A stretch of 64,000 nucleotides of DNA from Pseudovibrio denitrificans JCM 12308 (GCF_001310815.1 NZ_BAZK01000008.1:62001-126000); one strand, 5' to 3'; counted from the stretch's first letter, positions 26,815-37,199 are shown. Made by a program: numbers and translations. The notes: generated from the letters alone by a model not told the origin.

Positions 26815-28531
26815 TTAACACGACCTCCTGCGGCTTGCGAAGCGGGGCGATCACCTGCTTCATGATCTTGTCTTTTGCACCCAGAGCGTCTGCTTCACCC
26901 TCATTCATGACGAGGATCTGATCCACAGCAGAGGTGGCCGCCGGACGGTGCGCCACCACGATGACGATGGAGCCACGCTCACGCATGTCGTGGATCGCGT
27001 TGGTCAGTGCAGCTTCACCTTCTGCATCCAGGTTGGAGTTTGGTTCATCCAGCACGATCAGGAACGGATTGCCATAAAGCGCGCGGGCCAGTGCAATCCG
27101 CTGACGCTGACCACCAGAAAGGCCATTGCCCGTTGCGCCGATGACGGTGTTATAACCTTCTGGCAGGCTCACAATCAGGTCGTGAACGTTCGCCATACGG
27201 GCCGCTTCAATCAGCTTGTCGCTGTCCTGGTCCGGCTTGAACCGCTGAATGTTCTCCGCAATGGTGCCGTCAAAGAGCTGAATGTCCTGCGGCAGGTAAC
27301 CAATGAAATCACCCCGATCCATTGCACTCCACTGATCCAGCTCAGCACCATCAAAACGGATGGAGCCTTTCAGCGGATTTGTGATGCCAACCATGGCTCT
27401 GGTCAGCGTGGATTTACCGGACCCGGAATGACCAATGATGCCCAGACCGTCGCCTGCTTTCAGCTCCAGAGACACGTTTTTGACAAACGCTTCCTTGGCA
27501 GCAATTGGACCACAAAACAGCCCTTCAATCGAAACGGATTCCTGCGGGAACGGAATGGAGACCCGCTGTTTTGGCTTCACCTGAGAGGCAAAGATTTCTT
27601 GCAGCCGTGCGATGCCAACTCTGGCAGCCACGAACCCGCGCCAGTTGACGATGGCCATCTCAACCGGAGCCAGTGCACGGGCGGTCATGATGGACGATGC
27701 GATCATAACACCGGCGGAGACTTCCTGCTGGATCACCAACCACGCGCCCAGACCAAGGATGCCGGACTGCAGCATGAACCGCAGGGTCTTGATCATGGTG
27801 GTGAAGATGTTGGAACGATCAGACGCTGCCCGCTGCCGGCCAAGGAAGACATCATTGTTGTCTTCCCACCGGTCACGCAGGTGGTCGATCATGCCCATGG
27901 CCTCAATGCTTTCCGCATTGCGCCGACAGGCTTCAATCAGAGTGGTCCGCTTGTTCGCTTCAACCGCTGTGTTTGCAGCCGGACGACGAGATGACAACTC
28001 GTTCAGCGCAATAAGAACACAGATGAGCAGCGCGCCAATCAGCGCGGTGGTGCCCAGAAGCGGGTGGAACAGGAACACGATGCCCAGATAAAGCGGCATC
28101 CAGGGCATATCGAAGATAGCAGATGGGCCGGAGCCGGAAAGAAACTGCCGGATGGAGTCCAGATCGCTGACAGGTCTGGACCGCTCGCCTTCAGCCCCCA
28201 GCACCAGCGGAACGCGAGTGGACGCCTCAAAGGCAAGGCCGGTCAGTTGCTCATCAACATGCTGGCCAACACGCAGCAGCAGCCGGTTCCGCAAACCATC
28301 GAGAATTCCGTAGAAGATATAAAGCACAGCCACAAACAGGCTGAGAACAACAAGGGTTGGCACGGAGCTGCTGGACAAGACGCGATCATACACCTGCAGC
28401 ATGAACAAAGGGCCCGTCAACATAAGCAGGTTGATCAACATGCTGATGCCACCGATACCCCAGAATGCCCGGTAGAGTTTCCGGAATGCCTCTGAAATGT
28501 AGGATGTATGTTCTTGTGATTGTTTACCCAA
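26807..28531 (-). CDS. Type I secretion ABC exporter (PrtD-like)
   Basis: ABC half-transporter with fused membrane and ATPase domains, about 574 residues. The membrane part has LTGPLFMLQVYDRVLSSSSVPTL; the ATPase has Walker A GHSGSGKST, the Q-loop GYLPQDIQLFDG, signature LSGGQRQRIALARAL and Walker B FLIVLDEP. There is no N-terminal C39 peptidase domain, so cargo should be exported by an uncleaved C-terminal signal. I prefer TTG 28531, 5 bases after GGAGG; an earlier TTG at 28585 would place the intergenic hairpin inside the gene. It lies between the small candidate substrate and hlyD. Confidence 0.9.
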   Translation of the reverse strand: MGKQSQEHTSYISEAFRKLYRAFWGIGGISMLINLLMLTGPLFMLQVYDRVLSSSSVPTLVVLSLFVAVLYIFYGILDGLRNRLLLRVGQHVDEQLTGLAFEASTRVPLVLGAEGERSRPVSDLDSIRQFLSGSGPSAIFDMPWMPLYLGIVFLFHPLLGTTALIGALLICVLIALNELSSRRPAANTAVEANKRTTLIEACRRNAESIEAMGMIDHLRDRWEDNNDVFLGRQRAASDRSNIFTTMIKTLRFMLQSGILGLGAWLVIQQEVSAGVMIASSIMTARALAPVEMAIVNWRGFVAARVGIARLQEIFASQVKPKQRVSIPFPQESVSIEGLFCGPIAAKEAFVKNVSLELKAGDGLGIIGHSGSGKSTLTRAMVGITNPLKGSIRFDGAELDQWSAMDRGDFIGYLPQDIQLFDGTIAENIQRFKPDQDSDKLIEAARMANVHDLIVSLPEGYNTVIGATGNGLSGGQRQRIALARALYGNPFLIVLDEPNSNLDAEGEAALTNAIHDMRERGSIVIVVAHRPAATSAVDQILVMNEGEADALGAKDKIMKQVIAPLRKPQEVVLNG

Positions 28532-28567
28532 AATAGCCTCCAGCCCGCTGTTTCCTTGCTGGGTTGG

Positions 28568-28601
28568 TTCGGGCGCCACACCCAAGCTCGTGGCGCCCGA
28601 A
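28568..28601 (-). terminator. 12-bp hairpin between substrate and exporter genes
   Basis: TTCGGGCGCCAC and GTGGCGCCCGAA form a perfect 12-bp stem with a 10-base loop, just after the stop of the small gene. No U-run follows, so it is more likely a partial terminator or an mRNA-end stabiliser. Such elements keep a secreted substrate in excess over its exporter, as between hlyA and hlyB in E. coli. Confidence 0.65.
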
Positions 28602-28610
28602 CACTACTGA

Positions 28611-28964
28611 TTACATCAGCATGTCATCAGAACCGTAGTCTGTTGCACCTTCCAGAACAGGAGCGTCTGCAGCAGCAACTTCTACAGGGTCAGATGCAGG
28701 GTTAAGGGCATCATAGATGTCCTTCGCACCTTCAGCGATATTGGTGATGACGTTGACTACAGCAGTAACAGGGTTGGATGTGGCAACCCCCACGGCTATG
28801 TCCACAACAACGTCAACAACAGTGTCAACCACAGCTTCAAAAACGCCAGCGATCTTCTTGCCGAGCTCAGGCTCGCCAAGAGCTGTAGATACGCCTTCAA
28901 TAACCGCGCTTACGGCTTTGGTTACTACGTTTGCGATTGCTTTAAATGGATTCCACCAGCCCAT
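28611..28964 (-). CDS. Small Val-rich protein, candidate type I secretion substrate
   Basis: Protein of 117 residues from ATG 28964, which has AAGGG 8 bases upstream; an in-frame TTG extension adds 7 residues. It starts MGWWNPFKAIANVV and has a long Val/Ala-rich amphipathic middle (about 10-85, with VVDTVVDVVVDIAVGVA) and an acidic, Lys-free tail ending GSDDMLM. It has no Cys, no RTX nonapeptides and no Sec signal. Being the first gene before a PrtD-like exporter and HlyD adaptor, separated by a strong hairpin, it is the likely cargo; the tail would be the uncleaved secretion signal. I do not recognise the family. A membrane-active toxin or surface protein is possible. Confidence 0.65.
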   Translation of the reverse strand: MGWWNPFKAIANVVTKAVSAVIEGVSTALGEPELGKKIAGVFEAVVDTVVDVVVDIAVGVATSNPVTAVVNVITNIAEGAKDIYDALNPASDPVEVAAADAPVLEGATDYGSDDMLM

Positions 28965-29929
28965 GTCTTTATCCCTTTCAGACAATAGTTAGATGCGTTT
29001 CACCGGTCCCGAAGCAGGCTCCGAGAGTCAGTGAGGTTGAATTGTTGGAGTGATACCGCTGGCAGGAGGTCCTTCAGATGGCTACACTTGTGGTGATAGC
29101 TACAAAGGGTCCCAACCCAAGTCGGTTCTCTATGTCAGGAAAGTCCCTGGGCGCACTCGAACACTGCTAATGCCGCATTCAGAATGCAAGTCTACACTAC
29201 GAATATACGTCATAGCCTAGCCTCCCAGCTTCGCTAAATGCTCATAACAAGCATGCCTCATAGCGACAAACGTTTTGAGTAACGTTTAGTGTCACCCAAC
29301 GAACTTCAGTTACCTGAAGCATTGATCAAATCCCTATGCATAAATTGCAGATTTCTCATCATACCACTTTGAGTACACAATACTGATACGATGCAATCTG
29401 CCAGTTACACGCCCCCATTTTGGGAGGTGACCTGATCTGAGTTCAATATTTCGCCCCAATTGAGGCGGAAATGTGGCAAGGCTTTTTATACTTTTAGATC
29501 TAGAATAAATGTTATCCAAATGTTTAGTGCAATTACAACTCTAGGTATTACTTAAATATCAAAATTTTTATACTTAGGGTATATTTGTTTTATCTTACAT
29601 AAAAATTTATCGATAAAAAAGACATTACGTTTGAGTAAGTTACCATAACACTTGTGATGCATGTCACACTCATATATCTGTCAATACAAAAAATATGAGA
29701 CTGGCACTCATTTTATGGTGAAAATATATCACAAAGGTGCCGTTAAGGTCATATATTTACCTTAAAAGTGACCGCACAACGGCAAATCGAGGCGATCAAA
29801 CTCGATAATAGTGTCAGGCGTGGAGCACAAATCCGTAAATCTAGAAATGAGAAAACCTGCATTTGTGCGCACTTAATGGTTTAACCAAATTTGACGATTG
29901 AACCTCTGATTGCTTACTCTAAGTAAATA
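28965..29929. promoter_or_regulatory. AT-rich intergenic region of about 1 kb
   Basis: No credible gene lies between the small T1SS substrate and the second TRAP operon. From about 29500 to 29760 the sequence is strongly AT-rich compared with its surroundings and has many short A/T tracts. It should contain the promoter of the secretion operon. A 61-codon minus-strand open frame at 29334-29519 has no ribosome site or recognisable content. An unrecognised small RNA or very short peptide gene cannot be excluded. Confidence 0.4.
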
Positions 29930-29955
29930 CCCCGACCTACTTTCGTAGACCGGGG
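29930..29955 (-). terminator. Rho-independent terminator of the TRAP operon, GAAA tetraloop
   Basis: As minus-strand RNA, CCCCGGUCUAC-GAAA-GUAGGUCGGGG forms an 11-bp stem (two G-U pairs) capped by a stable GNRA tetraloop and followed by UAUUUACUU. It lies 36 bp after the dctM stop. Confidence 0.8.
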
Positions 29956-29990
29956 CATCGTTCAATCAGCACTAAGGGAAGGGGCGTCAG

Positions 29991-31303
29991 CTAGCCCCCG
30001 GGCCTGCTGCGGATGTTCTCTGGCAGCCATGTGGCGACCTCAGGGAACGCGATGAGCACGAAGACCATCAAAACCATGATCAGGAACATCGGGAACGCAG
30101 CACGCGCGATGAAGCCCATCTGGTAATTGGTCATGCCCTGCAGCACGAACAGGTTGAAGCCGATAGGCGGCGTGATCTGCGCCATCTCAACCACCACCAC
30201 GATGAAGATACCGAACCAGATCAGGTCAATGCCTGCCTGACGGATCATTGGCTCCACCACAGCCATGGTCAGCACCACAGAGGAGATGCCATCAAGGAAC
30301 ATGCCGAGGATGATGTAGAACACCAGCAGTACCATGAGCAGCTCAAAGCGGGACAGCTCCAGCGTTGCAATCATGTCCGCGAGCCCACGTGGCAGGCCGG
30401 TAAAGCCCATGGAAAGGGAAAGGAACGCCGCACCGGCAAGGATCAGCGCGATCATTGCGGAGGTGTAGGTTGCGCCCATCAGGCTTTCCGTAAAGCTCTT
30501 CCAGTTCAGCGAGCCTTGAGAAGCCGCCAGAATGAGACTGCCGATCACACCAAAGGCCGCTGCCTCTGTCGCCGTGGCAAAGCCAGGTACATGGAGCCTA
30601 TCACCACCAGAATGAGCAGGATCACCGGCAGCAGGAAGCGGGTATTTGCCAGCTTCTCAGAAAAGCTCATGCGTGGCTCTTCGGTTGGGTTCCACTTGGA
30701 GGACACACGAGAGGTGATCGCCACATACGCCATGAACATGCCAGCCAGCACGATACCCGGCACAATGCCCGCGAAGAACAGCTTGGAAATGCTCTCGTTG
30801 ATGGTCACACCATAAACGATCAGCGTCAGGGACGGCGGGATCATCAGACCCAGCGTTGCTGCACCAGCGAGCGTTCCGATGATCATCTTTTCCGGATACT
30901 CACGCTTGCGCAGTTCTGGAATGGACATCTTGCCAACGGTGGTCAGCGTTGCAGCTGAAGACCCGGAGACCGCTGCAAACACGGTACAGCCCACGATGTT
31001 GGTATGCACCAGACCGCCCGGCAGGCGAGCCATCCACGGGGCAAGACCGCGAAACATGTCTTCCGAGAGACGCGTTCGGTAAAGGATCTCGCCCATCCAG
31101 ATGAACAGAGGCAGAGCCGTCAGTGTCCATGAGGAGGAGGAGGACCAGATGGTCGTCAACATCACGTCGCCAACAGGGCGGGTGGTGAACAGTTCCATAC
31201 CGACCCATGCCACACCCATCAGTGCCAGACCGACCCAGACGCCGGTGCCAAGCAGGGTGAACATGACAAACAGGAACAGGATGATGATACTAATATTTTC
31301 CAT
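29991..31303 (-). CDS. TRAP transporter large permease subunit (DctM), frame broken near 30584
   Basis: Permease of about 436 residues with hydrophobic helices throughout. It shows AAVSGSSAATLTTVGKMSIPEL and ATLGLMIPPSLTLIVYGV in the first half, and QITPPIGFNLFVLQGMT in the second. One C missing at 30584 (plus strand) breaks the frame; restoring it gives MYLGFATATEAAAFGVIGSL, the conserved mid-protein segment of DctM. It ends a dctP-dctQ-dctM operon. Context suggests the substrate is the amino-acid-like compound handled by the upstream enzymes. Confidence 0.9.
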
Positions 31304-31308
31304 TGCTC

Positions 31309-31842
31309 TTATTCTCCCGCAACTGCTTCTTCAAGTTCCGGCGCAACACGGTGCTTGCCAGTGAAAATGAGTTGAAGCAGATGATCTGTAAGAGCAATCG
31401 CCAGGATCGCGGCACCGATGAGCATGAAGCTCTGTGGCATCCACAGTGGTGTTCTGTCCTGGCCCTGAGAAATGTCGTTAAACTTCCACGACCAGTAAAC
31501 AAACCGCTGTGCGTAGTACACGAAGTACCACATGGTTGCCGTGCCGATGGCAAAGCACCAGATTTCCAGCAGGCGCTGTGCGGTCTTGCCCAGCATCTGG
31601 TGTAGAATGGAAACTCGAATGTGAATACCCTTGTTCAAGGCATTTGCGAACGCCATAAAGCTGGCCGCAGCCATTGCATAGCCAGCATATTCTGCAGCAC
31701 CGGGAAAGACTTCTCCGGTCCAGCGAGCCAGCATTTGCATAACGATGAGCCCAAGAATGGCGATCAGACAGAGCGCTGAGAGAACTCCGGCCGTCTTGTA
31801 GATCCCATCAAGGCCCAAGCGCAGTGCGCGTGTAAGCTTCAT
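31309..31842 (-). CDS. TRAP transporter small permease subunit (DctQ)
   Basis: Protein of 177 residues with four hydrophobic segments. LARWTGEVFPGAAEYAGYAMAAASFMAFANAL near residues 34-65 is the DctQ signature region, and a cytoplasmic loop contains KGIHIRVSIL. It starts with ATG after a strong GGAGGGGGAG site. It is 5 bp upstream of dctM and 64 bp downstream of dctP. Confidence 0.9.
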   Translation of the reverse strand: MKLTRALRLGLDGIYKTAGVLSALCLIAILGLIVMQMLARWTGEVFPGAAEYAGYAMAAASFMAFANALNKGIHIRVSILHQMLGKTAQRLLEIWCFAIGTATMWYFVYYAQRFVYWSWKFNDISQGQDRTPLWMPQSFMLIGAAILAIALTDHLLQLIFTGKHRVAPELEEAVAGE

Positions 31843-31906
31843 TGTTCTCCCCCTCCAGAAAAAGAAAAGCCGGGGCCGCGCACGGCGGCTCCGGCCAAAG
31901 AACGAA

Positions 31907-32885
31907 TTACTTCATTGCTTTGAATGCATCGACAACAGCTTTGCCATCGTCGCCAGCAGCTTCCAGCCACTCAGCAGTCATGGTTGCGCCGATTTCCTGA
32001 AGGTCAGCCTTCATCTGGTCGCTACCTTTTTCAACCTTCATGCCGCCTTCACGCAGGCCATCAAGGGTGAAGTTTGTGTAGTCGATAGAACGCTTCAGAC
32101 CATCAGCTTCTGCAGTTGCCGCACATGCCTGAATGATGCCTTTGTTCTTTTCAGAAACACCAGCCCAGACATCAGAGTTTACGAGCATGTAGTTGCGTGG
32201 CAGCCATGCATCCACTTCGTAGAAGTAGTTGAGGCTTTCCCAAACTTTACGGTCGTAACCAGTTGCGCCGGAGGAGACCATTGAGTCAGCAACACCGGTT
32301 GCGAACGCCTGAGAAATCTCAGCAGCTTCAATGGAAACTGGCAGCATGCCTGTCAGCTCAGCAAGACGCGCAGTTGCGGTGTTGTAAGAGCGGAACTTGA
32401 TGCCTTCCATGTCAGCAACAGAGTTGACTGCGTTTTTGAAGTACAGACCCTGTGGTGGCCATGGCACGGAATACAGCAGGGTCAGGTTCTGTTCGCCAAG
32501 AACCTTCTCAAGAGCTGGCTTTGCTGCAGTCCAGAGCTTTGCCGCATCATCAAAAGATGTTGCAAGGAATGGAACGGAATCCACGCCGAACAGGGCATTT
32601 TCGTTCTGGTGACCGGAAAGCAGACGCTCACCAATTGGCACCTGACCGGTCTGAATTGCACGCTTGATGTCACCGCCCTTGAACAGGGAGCCGCCTGGGT
32701 GCGTGGTTACTTCGATTTCACCGCCGGTACCAGACGTAATACAAGCTGCAAATTCTGCACCTGTTACAGAGTGGAAGTTGGACTGAGTATGCCATTGGCA
32801 GATCCCACTTCTCAGCAGAAGCGGCAGTTGCCCCCAACGCCATAGCGGAAACACTCAAGGTAACCAGTAGACTAAACTTCTTCAT
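31907..32885 (-). CDS. TRAP transporter substrate-binding protein (DctP), frame broken near 32787
   Basis: Solute receptor of about 325 residues. ATG 32885 follows TTGGAGGAGAG and starts a signal peptide (MKKFSLLVTLSVSAMALG, cut after ASA), then EKWDLPMAYS. The second frame takes up SNFHSVTGAEFAACITSGTG. The break near 32787 needs two extra bases or one less, so the local sequence is uncertain. The body has GLYFKNAVNSVADMEGIKFRSYNTATARLAEL, the region with the conserved carboxylate-binding Arg (KFRSYN). First gene of the second TRAP operon. Confidence 0.87.
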
Positions 32886-32918
32886 ATGTACTCTCCTCCA
32901 AGAAAATTAGTGATGCCC

Positions 32919-34160
32919 TCAGTTAAATCTCTGCGGATCGTAAGGGCTTATATCGTTATTGGGGCGTTTTCCGCTGATCAGATCAGAGACCAGCCGCCCG
33001 GTTTTTGGACCGCCCGTCAGGCCGATGTGGTGGTGTCCGAACGCTGCATAAACACCGCTCTTGCCCACTTCACCGATGAGGGGGAGACTGTCCGATGGCG
33101 CAGGGCGGAAGCCCAGCCATTCCTCTTCGCTTGAGGCTTCCAGATGTGGGAAGCTCTCGCGAACCTTTTTCCGTAGTAGAGCCAGAGGTGCTTTGGAGGC
33201 ACCAGCTTCCAGCCCGCCAAACTCTACAACACCAGCGCAGCGCAATCCTTGTGCCATTGGTGTTGCCACAAACTTGCCGGAGGCAACCATGATTGGTTGG
33301 TTCGGCTGTTCGCTCGGGTTCTTAAATAGAATGTGGTAACCGCGCTCAGCTTCCAGCGGCACGTTGATGCCAAGCTTCTTCATCAAAGGCTTGGACCAGA
33401 CGCCGGTTGCCAGTACCGCACGATCACATTCAAAACGTCCTTTGTCGGTCATGACGGCTGAAATTGAACCGCCCGACAACTCAAAGTCCTTCACCTCGGC
33501 TTGCACAAACGTGCCGCCCATTTCGGTGAAGACTTTTACCAGATCCTGCACATAAGCGCCCGGGTCCTGAATGAACCCGTGATCGCGCATCAAAGCCAGC
33601 AGCTTGATGTTTTTGCTCAGGATTGGTTCCATCTCGTGAACTGCGTCACCTTCAATCAGTTCCGGCACAAAGCCGGCATTGCGGCGCAGTTCCCAGGTGT
33701 ACGCATCTGCTTCAAATGCGGCTCTGTCGTTGTAGGCAAAGCTGTAGGTGCTTTCCTGAAGCCACTTTTCAGCACTGGTTCCGTCCACCAATGCATGGTG
33801 CTGATCTACACTGTCGCCCACAATCGGGGTCAGGCCCTGCGCAATGCGGCGGGTTTCCTTATCCGTTGCATGTGACAGATAGCGTGTCAGCCAACCCGCC
33901 AGCTTCGGCAGATAACTCCAGCGCAAAAACAGCGGGAAGTTCGGATCCAGCAGCAGCTTTGGGCCTTTCAGGATAAGACCCGGTGCTGTGACAGGTGCCA
34001 CGGAGCAGCTTGCCAGAACGCAGGCATTGCCGAAGGATGCCCCCATGCCAGGTTCGCCCTTGTCGATGAGGGTCACATCATGACCCTCACGCTTCAACCA
34101 TAAAGCTGCTGAAACACCTACAATTCCTGCGCCGATGACAACGACATTATTTTTATTCAT
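32919..34160 (-). CDS. FAD-dependent D-amino acid dehydrogenase-like oxidoreductase
   Basis: DadA/glycine-oxidase-type flavoprotein of 413 residues. The FAD loop is [20 protein letters not shown], with a second FAD-contact region [14 protein letters not shown], and the C-terminal [17 protein letters not shown] is typical of DAO family enzymes. Such enzymes oxidise D-amino acids, proline analogues or N-methyl amino acids to imines, passing electrons to quinone. It overlaps the preceding enolase-superfamily gene by 4 bp and lies 33 bp before dctP, so it belongs to one operon with the importer. Confidence 0.88.
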   Translation of the reverse strand: MNKNNVVVIGAGIVGVSAALWLKREGHDVTLIDKGEPGMGASFGNACVLASCSVAPVTAPGLILKGPKLLLDPNFPLFLRWSYLPKLAGWLTRYLSHATDKETRRIAQGLTPIVGDSVDQHHALVDGTSAEKWLQESTYSFAYNDRAAFEADAYTWELRRNAGFVPELIEGDAVHEMEPILSKNIKLLALMRDHGFIQDPGAYVQDLVKVFTEMGGTFVQAEVKDFELSGGSISAVMTDKGRFECDRAVLATGVWSKPLMKKLGINVPLEAERGYHILFKNPSEQPNQPIMVASGKFVATPMAQGLRCAGVVEFGGLEAGASKAPLALLRKKVRESFPHLEASSEEEWLGFRPAPSDSLPLIGEVGKSGVYAAFGHHHIGLTGGPKTGRLVSDLISGKRPNNDISPYDPQRFN

Positions 34161-35296
34161 GCAGCCCCCATCACCGCACTCTTGGAAATCGCATAGCGCT
34201 CGACTTTTTCCAGATCCGGCCGCCCTCCCAAGCCTGCCGTTTGCGGAACGATTACATCGCCGCCTCTGGTTTCAAATGGCGTTTCCATAAGGTCTTCTAC
34301 TAGGAAGTATTTTGCCTGATAAAACTCACAAGCTAAAGTGATTTCTGGCGTTGCAGCAATCATATGCGTTCCGGCAAGGTGGGCGAGACCGGATTCAAAC
34401 ATGTCGCCGCCATAGGCGCTCATACCAGCAGTTGCAGCCATGCGGGCCACGGTTTGTGCCCGAGTCAAGCCTCCGGTCTTCATTATTTTGACTGAAACAC
34501 CGTCAGCTATCCCCATCTTAATCGCGGTCAGCATATCCTCAGGTCCAAAGATGCTTTCGTCCGCCAAAAGCGGCACATCGATGGAATTTCGGATAGTTGC
34601 CATAAGTTCCCGAAGGTTATGAGCAACCGGTTGTTCGATAAAATCTGGTTGAAAAGTCGCAATGTCGCGAACGCACGCTAGGGCAGAATCGTGGTGCAGG
34701 CCCTGATTGTAATCCACGCGAATGGAAAACTCAGGATAGTTCATGCGTAGGTGCTCCATACGCATCATATCAAACTCATGTCCCTTGAAGCCGGTTTTGA
34801 GTTTAATGATGCGCACGCCATCCTCTTTCAAACGCTCCATCAATGCCAGATCACGATCGAAATCAGGATCAGCAATAGAGCAGGAAAGCGGAATGGTATC
34901 CCGGCATTTACCGCCCAGAAGCGCCCAGACCGGCAATCCGGAGATTCGGCCCTGAAGATCCAGCAGGGCAGATTCCAGCGCCGCTTTTGCTTCCGTGCAA
35001 TGTGCCACCGCCTTTTGAGCATCCTTCATGATCGTGGCACGTTCACCAATGGTGCGGCCCACAACGAGCGGACGGATGTAACGGTCTAGCGCTGCAAAGC
35101 TTGCTTCAGCAGAGCCGGTGAATACGGACCAAGGGGATGCTTCCCCCCAGCCGGTTTCACCTCCCTCCGCCGTTAAGCGGAGGATGATGATATCTACGGC
35201 ATGCTCAACGGAGCCGATGCCATGGTCGCGGCGGGCATTGACGGGCAACTGTACGTGCCAAACATCCATGCCGGTGATCTTCTGTTCTGCATTCAT
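34157..35296 (-). CDS. Enolase-superfamily enzyme (mandelate racemase/muconate lactonizing subgroup)
   Basis: Enzyme of 379 residues with an N-terminal capping domain and a barrel holding [10 protein letters not shown] (K-x-K acid/base pair), VDYNQG, FIEQP and LLADESIF (metal ligands D, E, D/E), then [11 protein letters not shown] (second Lys). This places it in the MLE subgroup. In Labrenzia an MLE-subgroup enzyme is known to dehydrate and epimerise cis-3-hydroxy-L-proline. The nearby DadA-like oxidase and ProC make a proline-analogue substrate plausible, but this is inference. It lies 5 bp after the ThDP gene. Confidence 0.87.
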   Translation of the reverse strand: MNAEQKITGMDVWHVQLPVNARRDHGIGSVEHAVDIIILRLTAEGGETGWGEASPWSVFTGSAEASFAALDRYIRPLVVGRTIGERATIMKDAQKAVAHCTEAKAALESALLDLQGRISGLPVWALLGGKCRDTIPLSCSIADPDFDRDLALMERLKEDGVRIIKLKTGFKGHEFDMMRMEHLRMNYPEFSIRVDYNQGLHHDSALACVRDIATFQPDFIEQPVAHNLRELMATIRNSIDVPLLADESIFGPEDMLTAIKMGIADGVSVKIMKTGGLTRAQTVARMAATAGMSAYGGDMFESGLAHLAGTHMIAATPEITLACEFYQAKYFLVEDLMETPFETRGGDVIVPQTAGLGGRPDLEKVERYAISKSAVMGAA

Positions 35297-35301
35297 GGCT
35301 C

Positions 35302-36993
35302 TTATCCCATCCAGCGGCGTACAGGTGCATTTGCTTCTTCAAGAGGCTGGGTCACAACATCAATCAAGGTTGGACCATCATGTTCAATCGCCTCTTTGAG
35401 CACGCGTTCCAGATCATCCGGGTTTTCAACGCGCCAGCTCTTCACACCATAAGCCGCAGCAACAGCAGCCTGATCTGTGCGGTTGAAGTCTACGTTGTAA
35501 TAGCGTGCATCTGTGTCCGCATACTGGCTCGCTTTGATCCAGCCGTAGTTGGAGTTGGAGAACACGATGTAAGTGATTGGGGCGCGAGAGCGACACACGG
35601 TTTCCAGCTCACCACAGGTGAAGCCGAAGGAGCCATCACCCATCATGGCAACCACTTTGCTGCTTGGGCGGCCATACCATGCACCAAGCGCTGCAGAGAG
35701 CGAGTAACCCAGCGCACCATGCGCACGGTTGGTGATGAAGTGGCGACCAGACTGTGGCAGCTGATAGTACGCAGAGAAGTAAGGGCAGGAGGTGCCAGGG
35801 TCAGAGATGACGGTCGCATCCACCGGCAATACCTTCATCATGGCATCAATCACACGCTCCGGACGGATCGGCGCTTCACCACTCTGAGCCAGTTTGTTGA
35901 AGATCTCGAACTTACGCTTCTTGATATCCGCAACAGCAGCAGCGCCGCCAAAGGTGTCTGCACCCTGATCACGCTTATCCAGAACAGCGTTGACCTGCTC
36001 CAGAGACAGTTTCAGGTCACCAACAACTCCAACTTCCACTTCGTAGTTCGCACCGATCACCATCGGGTCATTATCAAAGTGAACCACACGAGTTTTAGCG
36101 GATGGGGCTTCCCAGCGGGAGGTGGTGGTGGAACCGGCACGGGCGCCCATGAACACCACGAGATCCGCATTCGCCATCGCTTCCCACGTCTCATCCGTAC
36201 CACCGTTGGAGCCAACAACGCCAACACAGTTTGGATGGGTTTCCGCCAGCGAGCCCTGACCGGAGATGGAAGTTGCGACCGGAATATCGAGACGGGTTGC
36301 CAAACGATCCAGCTCTTCCATTGCGCCTGCAATCACAACGCCGCCGCCACATACGATCAGAGGCTTCTTCGCAGACAGGATCGCATCGACAGCCGCTTCT
36401 GCAGCACCCGGAGCCGGAGCCTGACGGTAAGCTGGATAAGAGGTGAGCTGCTGATCGGCCCAGATATCAGACGGATCAACGGCATCATACTGAATGTCGT
36501 AGGGCAGGCCGAGGTGTGCCGCACCGGAACGACCGGTTGTCATGGCGCGGAAGGCTTTACGAACCATACGGGGAATGTGATCGGCACGCTTGATCACGGT
36601 GTTCCACTTGGTCAGCGGACGCATCAGCGCTTCCTGATCCACTTCTGTCAGCGGGTACTTGCCGTAGGACGCGACAGAAATGTCCGTTGTAATGCCAAGC
36701 ACCGCATAGGAGCTTTCAGAAGCTTCAATCAGACCCGGCAGAATGTAGGTTGCGCCACCACCGGATGGCCCCTCACACACACCCGGACGACCAGTCACTC
36801 GTGAATACGCATCCGCCATGTAAGTGGCGCAGCGCTCATCACGGGTCAAAACGTGGGTCATCTTGTGATCAAGCTTATACATCGCGTCATAGAACGGCAG
36901 AGTTGTATCGCCGCAAAGACCGAAAATGTGCTGAACGCCCTGAGCCTCCAGCATTTTTACCATGGCTTCGGCACCATTCATCTTATTCGTCAC
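35302..36993 (-). CDS. Thiamine diphosphate-dependent enzyme, acetolactate synthase-like
   Basis: Enzyme of 563 residues with the three-domain plan of the ThDP decarboxylase/synthase family. The catalytic Glu lies in [17 protein letters not shown]; the central domain has [11 protein letters not shown]; the ThDP-Mg motif is [17 protein letters not shown] ending in SNSNYGW. Acetolactate synthase, sulfoacetaldehyde acetyltransferase, oxalyl-CoA decarboxylase and benzaldehyde lyase share this plan, so the reaction is open. GTG 36993, behind AGGTGA, is preferred to ATG 36981. First gene of a minus-strand operon with the enolase-family enzyme, the flavoprotein and the TRAP importer. Confidence 0.87.
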   Translation of the reverse strand: MTNKMNGAEAMVKMLEAQGVQHIFGLCGDTTLPFYDAMYKLDHKMTHVLTRDERCATYMADAYSRVTGRPGVCEGPSGGGATYILPGLIEASESSYAVLGITTDISVASYGKYPLTEVDQEALMRPLTKWNTVIKRADHIPRMVRKAFRAMTTGRSGAAHLGLPYDIQYDAVDPSDIWADQQLTSYPAYRQAPAPGAAEAAVDAILSAKKPLIVCGGGVVIAGAMEELDRLATRLDIPVATSISGQGSLAETHPNCVGVVGSNGGTDETWEAMANADLVVFMGARAGSTTTSRWEAPSAKTRVVHFDNDPMVIGANYEVEVGVVGDLKLSLEQVNAVLDKRDQGADTFGGAAAVADIKKRKFEIFNKLAQSGEAPIRPERVIDAMMKVLPVDATVISDPGTSCPYFSAYYQLPQSGRHFITNRAHGALGYSLSAALGAWYGRPSSKVVAMMGDGSFGFTCGELETVCRSRAPITYIVFSNSNYGWIKASQYADTDARYYNVDFNRTDQAAVAAAYGVKSWRVENPDDLERVLKEAIEHDGPTLIDVVTQPLEEANAPVRRWMG

Positions 36994-37074
36994 AGTGTCA
37001 CCTATCAGACCCGTCCCACCCGTTAAGCAGGCAATTTACTAAACCCGAAGAATGCAGAATCGATTGCACTCAAA

Positions 37075-37102
37075 ATTGTATACAGCACCATATTCAATAT
37101 TG
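37075..37102. promoter_or_regulatory. Probable GntR operator with a second palindrome
   Basis: ATTGTATACAG contains the perfect palindrome TGTATACA (37077-37084), close to the ATTGTATACAAT site reported for VanR-type FCD GntR proteins. CAATATTG follows at 37095-37102. Both lie in the 206-bp divergent promoter region between the ThDP gene and the GntR gene, where a single repressor could control both directions. Confidence 0.6.
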
Positions 37103-37199
37103 AGCGCAGGTCAAATGGAATGTACAGTTCGCATATGACGTGGTAAGTGCTGAGCCGATTTTTGGGGCCTGCAGCGGCAGGATTGAGAGCGATTTTGGA

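Noticed and set aside
28611-28964. Small Val-rich protein considered as a Sec-exported or C39-processed peptide
   Set aside because: It has no signal peptide or double-glycine leader, and the adjacent ABC protein lacks the peptidase domain.
29334-29519. 61-codon minus-strand open frame in the AT-rich region, considered as an immunity or leader gene
   Set aside because: No ribosome binding site, no coherent hydrophobic or conserved pattern, and separated from the secretion operon by 370 bp.
35380-36804. 474-codon plus-strand open frame opposite the ThDP gene
   Set aside because: It is antisense to a strongly conserved enzyme, is rich in His/Arg/Thr as expected for a complement of a GC-biased gene, and has no recognisable domain.
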